Source of the DNA: Paenibacillus sp. N3.4
GTDB taxonomy: Bacteria > Bacillota > Bacilli > Paenibacillales > NBRC-103111
Direction of reading: 5' to 3'
DNA length: 64,000 nt
Assembly: GCF_008017805.1 (NCBI RefSeq)
Contig: NZ_VRTT01000017.1
Location: 1-64,000, forward strand
Shown here: positions 48,892-57,897 of the stretch, in pieces
Position numbering within the stretch: the first letter of the stretch is position 1
How the letters are laid out: the number at the start of each line of letters is the position of its first letter
Made by a program: the position numbers and the translations under genes
Notes under the pieces: model-generated
The model's input: only the letters and a program-made list of their open reading frames with translations
Database searches by the model: none
Told to the model about the DNA's origin: nothing

Positions 48892-48935
48892 TAAGACGAA
48901 TACCTTAGTCAATCGATAGGTTGGATAAGGTGTTT
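48892..48935 (+). terminator. Imperfect terminator hairpin
   Basis: AGACGAATACCTTAGTC pairs imperfectly with GGATAAGGTGTTTGTCG, followed by TTTTA. Between the importer operon and the broken sulfatase. Confidence 0.5.
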
Positions 48936-48958
48936 GTCGTTTTACGAAGGGGATCTAG

Positions 48959-50033
48959 ATGAAGAATAAATCGAATATCCTATTTTTGATGAGCGATGAG
49001 CATCGACCAGATGTAGCCGGATATGCCGGCAACGGAGTTATTCGCACTCCCGTGATGGACATGTTGGCGAGAGAGGGTGTTGTTTTCACGAACGCCTATA
49101 CCCCATCTCCAATTTGTATTCCAGCCCGGCAATGCATCATGTCTGGCCAACTCCCTCGTACAAGCGGATGCGAGAAATATGGCGACGATCTGCCGCCTGC
49201 TTCGATGACATACGCAAGGCAGCTTGCAATGCATGGATAGTGAAGAAAAGTTTGCCTATTACTTGAATCGAGTAGAGCCGTATGTAAATGAACCCGTTTT
49301 TGAACATCCCTTTCTATCTCAACGGCAAGTCGGCTCAGGATTCGATGTGACGACGAGGGATCTTCGTCGGGCGACCGCTGCTTACCACGGCATGATCGAG
49401 ACCATAGACGATCTTTACGGTGAAGTGCTAAGCGCTCTGCAGAAGGTAGGGCAAGACTTGGACGATTGGATCATCGTTTATACGAGTGACCACGGTGAAA
49501 TGCTTGGACAACATGGCATCTGGGAGAAGCAAAAGTTTTTTGAAGCGAGCGTCAGGGTACCGCTGATTATCCGATATCCGCGGAGATTTGAACAGGGACG
49601 GGTGGTCGAGGAGAACGTGAACCTTTGCGATCTTTTCGCAACCATGTGCGACTTCGCGGATATTCCTACTCCGCCAGGTTTAGACAGTCGGAGTCTTGTT
49701 CCGCTCATGGAAGGAAACGGAGCCCTGTGGGACAATGAAACGATTTCACAGTTCTCTGGAACAAACCTAATGATTAAACAAAATCACCTCAAGTATCAAT
49801 ACTACGGAGAAAATATGCCCGAGGTCTTGTTCGATCTACAATGTGATCCTTATGAAACCAGGAATTGTATCGAGGATCCAGCGAATGCGCGGCATGTTTC
49901 CTTATTCCGCAAGCGGTGTGCCAAACTAGGTTTCGGCCCAGACGCGGATCAGCTTTATCGGAATGCGGGGTATGTTGACAATACGACGCTTAGAGGAAAC
50001 CGGCAGGGGGCATCATACGGAGGAGATAACTAA
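48959..50033 (+). pseudogene. Type I sulfatase with internal deletion and frame change
   Basis: AAGGGG then ATG. First frame: ILFLMSDEHRPDVAGYAGNG, active site PSPICIPARQCIMSGQLP (Cys-x-Pro-Ala-Arg) and on to TYARQLAMHG, then a stop at 49238. The second frame starts SEEKFAYYLNRVEPYVNEPV and holds WIIVYTSDHGEMLGQHG, WEKQKFFEASVRVPLI and a normal C-terminus. Between the two parts roughly 100 or more residues of a choline-/iduronate-sulfatase-like protein are missing, so this is a true deletion, not just a frameshift. It lies directly before the GH3 gene with which it was probably co-transcribed. Confidence 0.85.
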
Positions 50034-50056
50034 CAATGGGAAGAGGAGAGAAGAAT

Positions 50057-52321
50057 ATGCAGCGAAATATAACTGAGCTGATTGATCAAATGACTTTGGA
50101 GGAAAAAGCCAGCTTATGTTCCGGACTTGACTTTTGGCGCACAAAAGGGATCGAGCGTCTTGGCATTCCATCCGTCCTGATAACCGACGGTCCTCACGGA
50201 TTACGCAAGCAGAAGGGTGCTTCGGATCATCTCGGATTAATGGACAGCGTACCGGCAACTTGCTTTCCTTCCGCTGCTGGAATGGCTAGCTCGTGGGATC
50301 GGGAGCTGATGCGCAAAGTTGGTGTCGCTCTAGGGGAAGAATGTCAAGCTGAGGAAGTGGCGGTTCTGCTTGGACCGGGCGTGAATATTAAGCGGTCACC
50401 GCTTTGTGGTAGGAACTTCGAATATTTCTCCGAAGATCCGTACTTATCCTCCGAAATGGCAGCGAGTCATATTATCGGCGTGCAAAGCCAGGGCGTTGGC
50501 ACATCGTTGAAGCATTTTGCCGTAAACAATCAGGAACACCGTCGCATGACAACCGATGCCCTTGTCGATGAGCGGACGCTTCGCGAAATTTATTTGGCCA
50601 GCTTCGAAGGTGCAGTCAAACAAGGGAAGCCTTGGACTGTCATGAGTGCCTATAATCAGGTGAATGGTGAATTTTGTTCCGAGAACAGTAAGCTGCTTAT
50701 TGACATTTTGAAAGAGGAATGGGGACATGCTGGCTTCGTTGTTTCCGACTGGGGAGCGGTGAACGATCGTGTAGATGGTCTGGCGGCAGGACTGGAGTTG
50801 GAGATGCCATCGACTAACGGTACTAGCGATCTTAAAATCGTCGAAGCTGTTCGAAGCGGCAAACTGGCGGAAGAAGTGCTGAACCGTGCTGTAGAGCGGC
50901 TTCTGACTGTCATCTTCAAGGCAGTGGACCAGCGTAAAGAAGGGGCAACTTACGATCAGGAAGCCCATCACCAGCTGGCACGAGAGGTGGCAAGGGAAAG
51001 CATGGTGCTTCTGAAGAACGAGGATGATCTCCTGCCGCTTGCCAAGTCGGGCAACATCGTACTCATAGGAGCGCTTGCCAAAACGCCTCGATATCAAGGA
51101 AGCGGCAGCTCGCGCATTAATCCGACCAAGCTGGAGGATATTCACGAAGAGTTGTGTGTATCCGCTGGAAGCGCGGCCAACGTCGTATTCGCGCAAGGCT
51201 ATGATTTAGGCAGCGATGAAGTGGACGAAGGCCTGCTCTCCGAAGCTGTGCAAGCAGCCCTTCAAGCCGATGTAGCTATTATCGTGGCTGGTCTTCCAGA
51301 TCGTTATGAATCGGAAGGCTATGATCGTACACATCTCAGAATTCCCGCCAATCAAATTAGTTTAATTGAAGCGATAGCTGCAGTACAAAGCAAAGTTGTG
51401 GTTGTACTGAGCAATGGAGCCGCTGTAGAAATGCCTTGGCTTGGAAGTGTGAAGTCAGTGCTGGAGGCATATCTCGGAGGACAGGCGCTTGGCGGAGCTA
51501 TCGCTGATCTCCTTTTCGGCAATGCCAACCCCTGCGGTAAACTGGCTGAAACCTTTCCGCAGAAGCTCGAGCATAATCCATCCTATTTGTTCTTTCCGGG
51601 CGAAGGGGATCGCGTAGAATATAAGGAAGGAATATTTGTCGGGTATCGTTACTATGATGCAGTCGACCGAGCACCTTTGTTTCCGTTCGGTCATGGGCTT
51701 AGTTATACCAGCTTCAGCTACTCCAATCTTACTGTAGATAAGAAGGAGATCGTAGACGTGGACACCGTTCAGGTCAGCGTAAGCGTTACAAATACAGGTC
51801 ATCGGGCCGGAAAAGAAATCGTGCAACTGTATGTGCGCGATTTGTTGAGTACAGTTGTAAGACCGCAAAAGGAATTGAAAGGCTTCATTAAAGTCGAGCT
51901 TCAGCCTGGTGAGACTAAGGTGGTTACATTCGAACTTGCTAAACGTGCTTTTGCGTATTACAACATTGATTTGAAGGATTGGCACGTGGAAACCGGCGAA
52001 TTTGAAATCCTGATTGGTCAGTCCTCTGCTGACATTACATTGCGTGAGACTATTCGTGTCGAATCCACCGTTAACATAAAGAGAACGTACACACGCAACT
52101 CTACTTTAGGAGACATAATGGAAGATCCGAAGGGAGCAGCTATTGTGCATGAGCTGGTAAAGAACTCGCCGCTCGGTGCAGTCGCTTCAGTTAATAAAGA
52201 GACATCCGAGATGATGGAAGCTATGATCAAATCATTGCCGCTTCGCGGATTAATTGCTTTCAGTGGCGGAGCCATGACCGATGAAATGCTGGAGGGATTA
52301 CTGGGTCTGGTTAATTCATAA
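50057..52321 (+). CDS. GH3 beta-glucosidase
   Basis: 754 residues from ATG 50057, chosen because AGAGGAGAG lies seven bases upstream (the frame is open from 50036). Three-domain GH3: barrel with [26 protein letters not shown] near 160 and [13 protein letters not shown] near 230 (Asp nucleophile); alpha/beta domain with [11 protein letters not shown] near 360 and [12 protein letters not shown]; and a fibronectin-III-like domain with [11 protein letters not shown] near 590. No signal peptide, so it acts on imported oligosaccharides. Beta-glucosidase or beta-xylosidase activity fits. Confidence 0.93.
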   Translation: MQRNITELIDQMTLEEKASLCSGLDFWRTKGIERLGIPSVLITDGPHGLRKQKGASDHLGLMDSVPATCFPSAAGMASSWDRELMRKVGVALGEECQAEEVAVLLGPGVNIKRSPLCGRNFEYFSEDPYLSSEMAASHIIGVQSQGVGTSLKHFAVNNQEHRRMTTDALVDERTLREIYLASFEGAVKQGKPWTVMSAYNQVNGEFCSENSKLLIDILKEEWGHAGFVVSDWGAVNDRVDGLAAGLELEMPSTNGTSDLKIVEAVRSGKLAEEVLNRAVERLLTVIFKAVDQRKEGATYDQEAHHQLAREVARESMVLLKNEDDLLPLAKSGNIVLIGALAKTPRYQGSGSSRINPTKLEDIHEELCVSAGSAANVVFAQGYDLGSDEVDEGLLSEAVQAALQADVAIIVAGLPDRYESEGYDRTHLRIPANQISLIEAIAAVQSKVVVVLSNGAAVEMPWLGSVKSVLEAYLGGQALGGAIADLLFGNANPCGKLAETFPQKLEHNPSYLFFPGEGDRVEYKEGIFVGYRYYDAVDRAPLFPFGHGLSYTSFSYSNLTVDKKEIVDVDTVQVSVSVTNTGHRAGKEIVQLYVRDLLSTVVRPQKELKGFIKVELQPGETKVVTFELAKRAFAYYNIDLKDWHVETGEFEILIGQSSADITLRETIRVESTVNIKRTYTRNSTLGDIMEDPKGAAIVHELVKNSPLGAVASVNKETSEMMEAMIKSLPLRGLIAFSGGAMTDEMLEGLLGLVNS

Positions 52322-52400
52322 AGTACTTTGTAAAGTGAATGCGAGTGAACAGTTACCTTTGTTCCAAAAAGAATAAAGGGAAACATTAATGACCTTTTAT

Positions 52401-52432
52401 AAATCTACGCTTCCAAAAGGAGCGTAGATTTT
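52401..52432. terminator. Bidirectional terminator
   Basis: AAATCTACGCTTCC, AAAA, GGAGCGTAGATTTT. A symmetric stem with A-run and T-run flanks, after the GH3 gene. Confidence 0.85.
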
Positions 52433-52470
52433 AAAATTTATGTGGAGGAACGACTAAGGAGTAATTATAT

Positions 52471-53406
52471 ATGAAATATTTACTTAGAATTTTGATGATC
52501 GCTATCGTTGTGGTTGTAATAGTTGATATTTCGGCCAGCTTCTACTTTTATCATGTTGCCATCGAACGAACAAGTAAAGACTTCCTCAAACAATCTCCGG
52601 CAGCGGCGAATTTCGCTCTTGCTCGTGAACCTGTTAAATGGAAGGAGGAGCCTGATTTTGAGGACCTTACCCTTCTATCTCAGGATGGCTTGGAGCTTCA
52701 CGGTTATTATTTGCCGGCTGCTACGCTATCGAAGAAAACGGTCATTATTGCTCACGGTTTTGCAGGGAAAGCACATGATATGGATGCATATGCAGCCTTC
52801 TATCATGACCAGCAGGGCTTCAATGTGCTAATGACTGATGCTCGGGGACATGGACAGAGTACAGGTGATTATATCGGATACGGATGGGACGAACGCAGAG
52901 ATTATGTGGAGTGGATCGGATTGATCCTACAGAAGGTGGGGGCAGATTCGGAGATCGTGCTGCATGGTGGGTCTATGGGGGCTGCTACCGTGTTGATGAC
53001 AAGCGGAGAGAGCTTGCCTCCGAATGTGAAGGCTATTATTTCCGACAGTGCATATACATCGGCTGAAGCCGAACTCACCTATGCTTTAGGCCGTATGTAC
53101 CATCTTGCCAAATTCCCGATTGTTCAAAGCACAAGCCTATTGACAAAGCTGAGAGCGGGGTATTTCATTGGAGAGGCGTCGGCGCTAAAACAAGTGAAAA
53201 AGTCAAAAACGCCGATACTTTTCATCCATGGAACGGGGGATTTAACCGTACCTCTCTCTATGGCCTATGAGCTTTATGAAGCGTGTGAAAGCCCGAAGGA
53301 ACTATATGTAGTTGAGGGTGCAAAGCACGGTAAGTCATATTATTTGGTCCCTGTGAGTTATGAGAAAAAGATAACGGAATTTCTAAAAGCATATGTTCAA
53401 CTTTAA
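52471..53406 (+). CDS. Membrane-anchored alpha/beta hydrolase
   Basis: 311 residues. N-terminal membrane segment (ILMIAIVVVVIVDISASFYFY), then an alpha/beta-hydrolase domain: oxyanion strand VIIAHGFAGKAHD near 90, nucleophile elbow LHGGSMGAATV near 168 (Ser), Asp in FIHGTGDLTVP near 256, His in VEGAKHGKSY near 285. Similar to B. subtilis YqkD-like proteins of unknown substrate. GGAG before ATG, single gene. Confidence 0.85.
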   Translation: MKYLLRILMIAIVVVVIVDISASFYFYHVAIERTSKDFLKQSPAAANFALAREPVKWKEEPDFEDLTLLSQDGLELHGYYLPAATLSKKTVIIAHGFAGKAHDMDAYAAFYHDQQGFNVLMTDARGHGQSTGDYIGYGWDERRDYVEWIGLILQKVGADSEIVLHGGSMGAATVLMTSGESLPPNVKAIISDSAYTSAEAELTYALGRMYHLAKFPIVQSTSLLTKLRAGYFIGEASALKQVKKSKTPILFIHGTGDLTVPLSMAYELYEACESPKELYVVEGAKHGKSYYLVPVSYEKKITEFLKAYVQL

Positions 53407-53704
53407 CGATTGGGAATTTCAATTGCCGTAAATCGATGATTAAATTACCAAGCCATTTCCGATCAAAATCCTTATTAGATGGGTGGAGGCGTCAATAAAA
53501 AAGGCGAATTTGAAGTAAAATGAAACATAATTCCAATTTGAAGTTAACTAAAAATAACATCGGAATAATTCCTGTTATTTATGAAATGGAATATGTAAAT
53601 ATCCGAATTCACCGAAAATATTTATTGAAAACATAAAACTTTATTCCAAAATAAACTAAAGAAGGTTATAATAGAATTATAAACACGATTCGGGAGGTTG
53701 CATA
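53407..53704. promoter_or_regulatory. AT-rich upstream region of the CHR transporter operon
   Basis: About 300 bases without a gene. TATAAT at 53667-53672 is the likely -10. An imperfect hairpin (AAATAAC...GTTATTT near 53552-53582) and a repeated AATTTGAAGT (two copies near 53500 and 53538) lie upstream and could be regulatory. No clear -35. Confidence 0.4.
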
Positions 53705-54355
53705 ATGGGGATAAATCGTCTCAAAGTCATTAGGGATATTTTTTTGACGTTTTTGAAGATTGGACCAGCTACTTTCGGAGGTGGTTATGCTATGCTTCCG
53801 ATCATTGAGAGGGAGGTTACCGTCAAACGGGCATGGATTCCTGAGAAAGATATAGCCAATCTTATCTCAATCGCGGGATCGGCACCTGGTGGCATCGGTG
53901 TTAACGCTTCGGCATTCATCGGATATCGATTGGCGGGAATTCCCGGGACTGTCGCGGCTGTTATCGGTATTACTCTCCCTACATTCTTGATTGCCCTATT
54001 ACTTAGCCTTGCTTTTAGATACATGCAGGGGAACCCTAAGGTAGAGGCTGCATTGGTAGGCATTCATGCTGCAATTATTGGACTCATTGCTGTAGCCGCT
54101 TATAATATGGGCAAATCAGCTATTTTTGATAAAACAACCTTGATTACCTTGCTAAGTACTTTAATCATTTTATTGTCTTTTCCGATTCATCCCTTGTACG
54201 TAATCCTCGTTGGATTATTTATTGGCATTATCTTGGTAAAAGTAAAGGAAGCGATAGGACTCCATGTCCGCTTAGAAAAAGGAGACCAGGTCCAGGTATC
54301 TACCCTTGGTAAAGGCTATGCCAATTACGAGTATTTTTTTGCTGAAGGAATATAA
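53705..54355 (+). CDS. Chromate transporter (CHR) family, short-chain subunit 1
   Basis: 216 residues with six predicted membrane segments. CHR signatures: FLKIGPATFGGGYAMLPIIE near 15-35 and SIAGSAPGGIGVNASAFIGY near 55-75. Two half-size CHR genes side by side, each one domain of the long ChrA, is the standard arrangement in Bacillota; the pair exports or exchanges chromate or another oxyanion. Next to sulfatases, sulfate is a conceivable substrate (inference). GGGAGG before ATG. Confidence 0.9.
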   Translation: MGINRLKVIRDIFLTFLKIGPATFGGGYAMLPIIEREVTVKRAWIPEKDIANLISIAGSAPGGIGVNASAFIGYRLAGIPGTVAAVIGITLPTFLIALLLSLAFRYMQGNPKVEAALVGIHAAIIGLIAVAAYNMGKSAIFDKTTLITLLSTLIILLSFPIHPLYVILVGLFIGIILVKVKEAIGLHVRLEKGDQVQVSTLGKGYANYEYFFAEGI

Positions 54356-54372
54356 CAACAGGAGGCGGGGGC

Positions 54373-54909
54373 ATGTTATGGGAATTATTCCTGACTTTTT
54401 TTAAAATTGGATTTATGTCATTTGGCGGCGGATATGCGATGATTCCAGTCATTGGGCATGAAGTTGAGGCTCATGGGTGGCTTGTAGATGAGCAATTCAC
54501 GAATTCAGTTGCTTTGGCAGGAATGGCCCCAGGACCCATTGCTACAAATACAGCAACATTAATCGGGTATGAAACAGCGGGAATTATTGGAGCGACGGTT
54601 TCAACAATTGGCATCATTCTACCATCACTTCTCATCATTATCATTATTGCATCATTCTTCTACCACATGGATCAGAATAAACAGGTTCGCTCCATATTCT
54701 ATGGGCTGAAGCCTGTCGTGACGGGTTTGATTATTTATGCAGCGATACATTTTGGTTTCAAGGACCAAGCTGAAAGTTTATTTACTTGGAAAAATGTGAG
54801 TATAGCAGTAATGGCTTCAGGGGTTTTCCTTGCAGTAATGAAACACAAATTATACCCGTTAACGGCTATCGTACTATCAGGCCTAGTCGGTATTGCTTTG
54901 TTCAGTTAA
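54373..54909 (+). CDS. Chromate transporter (CHR) family, short-chain subunit 2
   Basis: 178 residues, the second half-size CHR protein. FFKIGFMSFGGGYAMIPVIG near the N-terminus and GMAPGPIATNTATLIGYE near 50. AGGAGG before ATG, 17 bases after subunit 1, so the two are translated together. Confidence 0.9.
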   Translation: MLWELFLTFFKIGFMSFGGGYAMIPVIGHEVEAHGWLVDEQFTNSVALAGMAPGPIATNTATLIGYETAGIIGATVSTIGIILPSLLIIIIIASFFYHMDQNKQVRSIFYGLKPVVTGLIIYAAIHFGFKDQAESLFTWKNVSIAVMASGVFLAVMKHKLYPLTAIVLSGLVGIALFS

Positions 54910-54943
54910 TTACGTTTACATAAAAGTAAAGGGGCGGTCTTCA

Positions 54944-55915
54944 ATAGATACCAATAATCCATCATGCTGCTCAGCAAGTCGGAGAGCAATTCATCAAACT
55001 GACGTAAGTCCAAAGCGTTTAATGGATCATACACAGGCTCAAACAAAGTCTAATTGCCAAACAATGAGTATGATTTATATACCAGGTGGGAAGTTTTTAA
55101 TGGGGACTGACGATCAAGAAGGATTCCTATCTGATGGTGAGGGGCCTGTCAGAGAAATTTCTGTTAACCCATTTTACATCGATGCTACGACGTTAACGAA
55201 TGCAGAATTCAAGAGATTTGTTGAGGATACAGGCTTTCAAACCGAAGCTGAAACCTTTGGGTGGTCCTATGTTTTTCATCTTTTTGTTTCTGAAGCAACT
55301 ACGTTGCAAGTGAAAGATTCGGCCCAACAAACACCATGGTGGTGGGTGGTTCATGGTGCTGACTGGCTTCATCCCGAGGGTCCAGATTCTGGGATCCAAG
55401 ATAGGATGGACCATCCGGTCATCCATGTATCTTGGAATGATGCAGTTGCGTATTGCCGATGGGCTGGAAAAAGGCTATTAACAGAGGCTGAATGGGAGTT
55501 TGCTGCACGCGGCGGACTGGTGCAGAAGAGATACCCTTGGGGTGATATATTGAAGCCGGATGGACGGCATATGTGCAATATTTGGCAAGGAAAGTTCCCA
55601 GAGAAAAATCATGCTAGCGATGGGTATGCAGGTACGGCGCCTGCCAAATCCTTTGAACCAAATGGATACGGCCTTTACAATGTAGCTGGTAATGTGTGGG
55701 AATGGTGCTCGGATTGGTTTAGCCCTACCTATCATATCAATGGCGCAAAGGATAACCCCACTGGCCCTCCATCTGGAGACAACAGGGTTCTAAGGGGAGG
55801 TTCGTACTTGTGCCATGCCTCCTATTGCAATCGATATCGTGTGGCGGCACGGAGTAAAAATACACCTGATAGTTCTGCGGGAAATATAGGTTTCCGTTGT
55901 GCTGCTGATGCTTAA
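54944..55915 (+). CDS. Formylglycine-generating enzyme (SUMF1-like sulfatase activator)
   Basis: About 323 residues. The C-terminal 270 residues are a complete FGE: MIYIPGGKFLMGTDDQEGFL, WRVHP-like HPVIHVSWNDAVAYCRWAGK near 165, LLTEAEWEFAARGG, GNVWEWCSDWF and the catalytic end GGSYLCHASYCNRYRVAARS. The two active-site cysteines (LCHASYC) are present, so it should bind copper and oxidise the sulfatase Cys to formylglycine. The start is unclear: AAGGGGCGG (54929-54937) stands six bases before an ATA at 54944, with no ATG or GTG nearby; the first in-frame ATG is 55019, without a ribosome site. The frame runs back into the CHR gene, so co-transcription is likely. Activates the sulfatases at 37945 and 40044 by inference. 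Confidence 0.9.
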   Translation: MDTNNPSCCSASRRAIHQTDVSPKRLMDHTQAQTKSNCQTMSMIYIPGGKFLMGTDDQEGFLSDGEGPVREISVNPFYIDATTLTNAEFKRFVEDTGFQTEAETFGWSYVFHLFVSEATTLQVKDSAQQTPWWWVVHGADWLHPEGPDSGIQDRMDHPVIHVSWNDAVAYCRWAGKRLLTEAEWEFAARGGLVQKRYPWGDILKPDGRHMCNIWQGKFPEKNHASDGYAGTAPAKSFEPNGYGLYNVAGNVWEWCSDWFSPTYHINGAKDNPTGPPSGDNRVLRGGSYLCHASYCNRYRVAARSKNTPDSSAGNIGFRCAADA

Positions 55916-55962
55916 TTAAGCATCCATGTCGCCAAAAGCAACTGAAACCAATTTGGTCCAAT

Positions 55963-55993
55963 GGCGTTCATTCTCAGGGTGAGCGTCTTTTTT
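55963..55993 (+). terminator. Rho-independent terminator
   Basis: GGCGTTCA pairs with TGAGCGTC (G-U allowed), then a run of T that continues into the dispersed repeat at 55989. Confidence 0.6.
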
Positions 55994-56108
55994 ACCACAT
56001 CAGAAAGTATAAGTTTTCGGCTCCCGAAAACCGCTTTCTGATTGGCGATAAAACCAACCTCTAAACGCGGTCGCTCATTATTGAATGGCCTTGATAGAGG
56101 TTTTCTCA
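55989..56108 (+). repeat. 120-base dispersed intergenic repeat, copy 2
   Basis: Partner of 45416-45534. Here the inner stem is perfect (GTTTTCGG/CCGAAAAC). Starts in the T-run of a terminator, as in copy 1. The 195 bases from here to the sigK fragment contain nothing I recognise. Confidence 0.85.
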
Positions 56109-56303
56109 CAATAAGTAAGAAGTAAAAGTAATGGGAGCATGGTGCTGCATCAATTTCATCGAATCCTAAAAGCATCAACCACTGATTTTGCACAATTAAA
56201 AAGCAAACTAATGTTGCAGAAATTCACAACTACATTGAGCTTCCAATTCTAAGCTGCAAAGGCATCCGGCAGTTGAGGAAGGAATTTTACGTTGCTTTGA
56301 GTT

Positions 56304-56816
56304 CACAACCTCAAAAAATTCGACAACACAGGTGAAGATTTAGAGGATTTGATCTCGATCGGGACAATCGGACTGATCAAGGCGATTGAGTCGTTTTCCC
56401 CGAACAAAGGTACGAAGCTTGCGATATTCGCGGCACGCTGTATCGAGAATGAGATCTTGATGCACCTGCGTTCGCTGAAGAAAACGAGGAAAGATGTGTC
56501 CCTCCATGATCCCATCGGAACGGACAAAGAGGGTAATGAGATCACGTTGATCGATATCCTCGGCAGCGAGGCGGATGATGTGGTAGATGCTGTACAGCTG
56601 AAAATAGAGAAATCAAAGATATATAAAAATTTGGAGATATTGGATGATCGGGAGAAGGAAGTTGTGGTTGGGCGATTTGGACTCGAACTAGGCGGGGAAG
56701 AACGGACGCAGCGGGAAATTGCGAAGGAGCTGGGGATTAGTCGCAGCTATGTGTCGAGGATTGAGAAGTGGGCACTCATGAAGCTGTATCATGAGTTTTA
56801 TAAAGCAAAGCGGTAG
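56304..56816 (+). pseudogene. sigK: sigK 3' fragment, copy 3
   Basis: In-frame SigK sequence from about residue 64 ([20 protein letters not shown]) to the C-terminus, the longest of the three copies. Regions 2.3-2.4, 3 and 4 are present. Changes from copy 1: KLAIFAAR for KLATFAAR in region 2 and RIEKWALMK for RIEKRALMK in region 4, both at conserved places. Upstream, an in-frame TGA lies at 56298. No ribosome site for an internal start. Its downstream sequence does not match copies 1 and 2. Confidence 0.85.
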
Positions 56817-57112
56817 GGGCGAAGAGATAAGATTTAAATAAATTCAATTTCGCTTCCAAAGTAAGTTGCTCCATCCCATAACTTCATTTCAATGATGTTA
56901 TCAGGAATCAGAGCTTTGCACCACAACCGAAAAAAGGGACTATTAAAAGAAAATCGAATGTGTTATGATAAAAAAAAGTTAATACACGGTTGGAGATTAG
57001 GAGACACCGCAACGTTTGATTGCACGATTCGTGCAGTTGAATGATTGCTGTGTCTTTTTTAATGTAGATGGGTTGGTAATAATAGTTTAGACGAACAAGG
57101 TGGTATTTGTTT
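56817..57112. other. Intergenic region after sigK copy 3
   Basis: About 300 AT-rich bases without a gene, apart from the large hairpin at 57002. Confidence 0.4.
57002..57061 (+). terminator. Long terminator-like hairpin
   Basis: AGACACCGCAA pairs with TTGCTGTGTCT (one mismatch), with an inner TGCACGA/TCGTGCA stem, followed by six T. A transcript upstream of it is not obvious. Confidence 0.6.
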
Positions 57113-57425
57113 TTTATTGTTTTTGAATGTGAGAGCGCTTTCTTAGGCGTGCATCCAACTTTCACGAACTTCGGTGACATTTCCCAAAAGGCTCTTGAGA
57201 ATGCCATTGCTAAAGCTAAAAATAGCAAGACTATTAAGCAAGCTGGGAGGCAACGTAAATGAAGATGATCATAATTCAATGATCAAAATTGTTATTGAGG
57301 ATTACAGCGAAATAATGATGGCCCATCAGGAACTGGAGTTTCAAAATAGATATAAAATTATCAAGAGGAAAGATATCATCGAAAATAAAGAAAACCTGAT
57401 CAGGAGCATAGGTATAGTTCATTAG
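57113..57425 (+). pseudogene. Unidentified two-part coding relic (toxin/immunity-like?)
   Basis: One frame ends as GVHPTFTNFGDISQKALENA IAKAKNSKTIKQAGRQRK and TGA-type stop at about 57262, resembling the basic tail of polymorphic-toxin domains. GGGAGG (57245-57250) then precedes ATGAAGATG, which encodes only seven codons; the neighbouring frame continues SMIKIVIEDYSEIMMAHQEL and ends at 57425, as a small acidic partner with a frameshift would. Neither family is recognised, and the interpretation is a guess from layout. Confidence 0.3.
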
Positions 57426-57852
57426 CGAACCCATACGGGAGATGTCGGCCTAGGTATACTGGATGCAGCGATTTGGTGAGATGCTTGCGCATGGCGAAGA
57501 GGTCACCGCGGAGTAACAAAAACAATAATGGTTCATAATTATTGCTGGAGCATCAGCAGGAAAAGGACGGAGTTCCGAGCAATATATAAAATCCTGGTCG
57601 AAAAGCGTCTTGGAAGGGGGGATTTCAAAGCAGATTTCGCGAGGGGTGCGGCTATTTGACAGTGTCTAGAAGTCAAAAGATAAGACGAAAGTGGGACGTA
57701 CAGGCACCGCTAGGAGTCACTGGGTTATCCAAATGCAGGGAGTTATGCTAGGGATGTTGACTTCAATGAGTTTCAAATGCAATGAAGTAAAAAAGAATAG
57801 CGTTAGCCAGCAAACATAGCGTTGGTTCTCTTGACGACGCATTGTAAATAAT
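57426..57852. other. Debris region
   Basis: About 430 bases with no intact gene. Short protein-like patches occur (MQRFGEMLAHGEEVTAE before a stop at 57516; AGASAGKGRSSEQYIKSWSK before a stop at 57668), suggesting tails of deleted genes. I cannot name them. Confidence 0.3.
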
Positions 57853-57866
57853 TGATAGCGTTATCA
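57853..57866 (+). promoter_or_regulatory. cre-like operator
   Basis: TGATAGCGTTATCA is a near-perfect palindrome and matches the cre consensus at 13 of 14 positions. It lies 32 bases before the start of the hydrolase gene, the position of a roadblock or repressor site. Confidence 0.5.
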
Positions 57867-57897
57867 TTTAATGAAAATCTATTTAAAGGAGACCGAT

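Noticed and set aside
53705-54909. CHR pair as a sulfate exporter
   Set aside because: Tempting beside sulfatases, but CHR sequence alone does not distinguish the anion, so only chromate-family transport is called.
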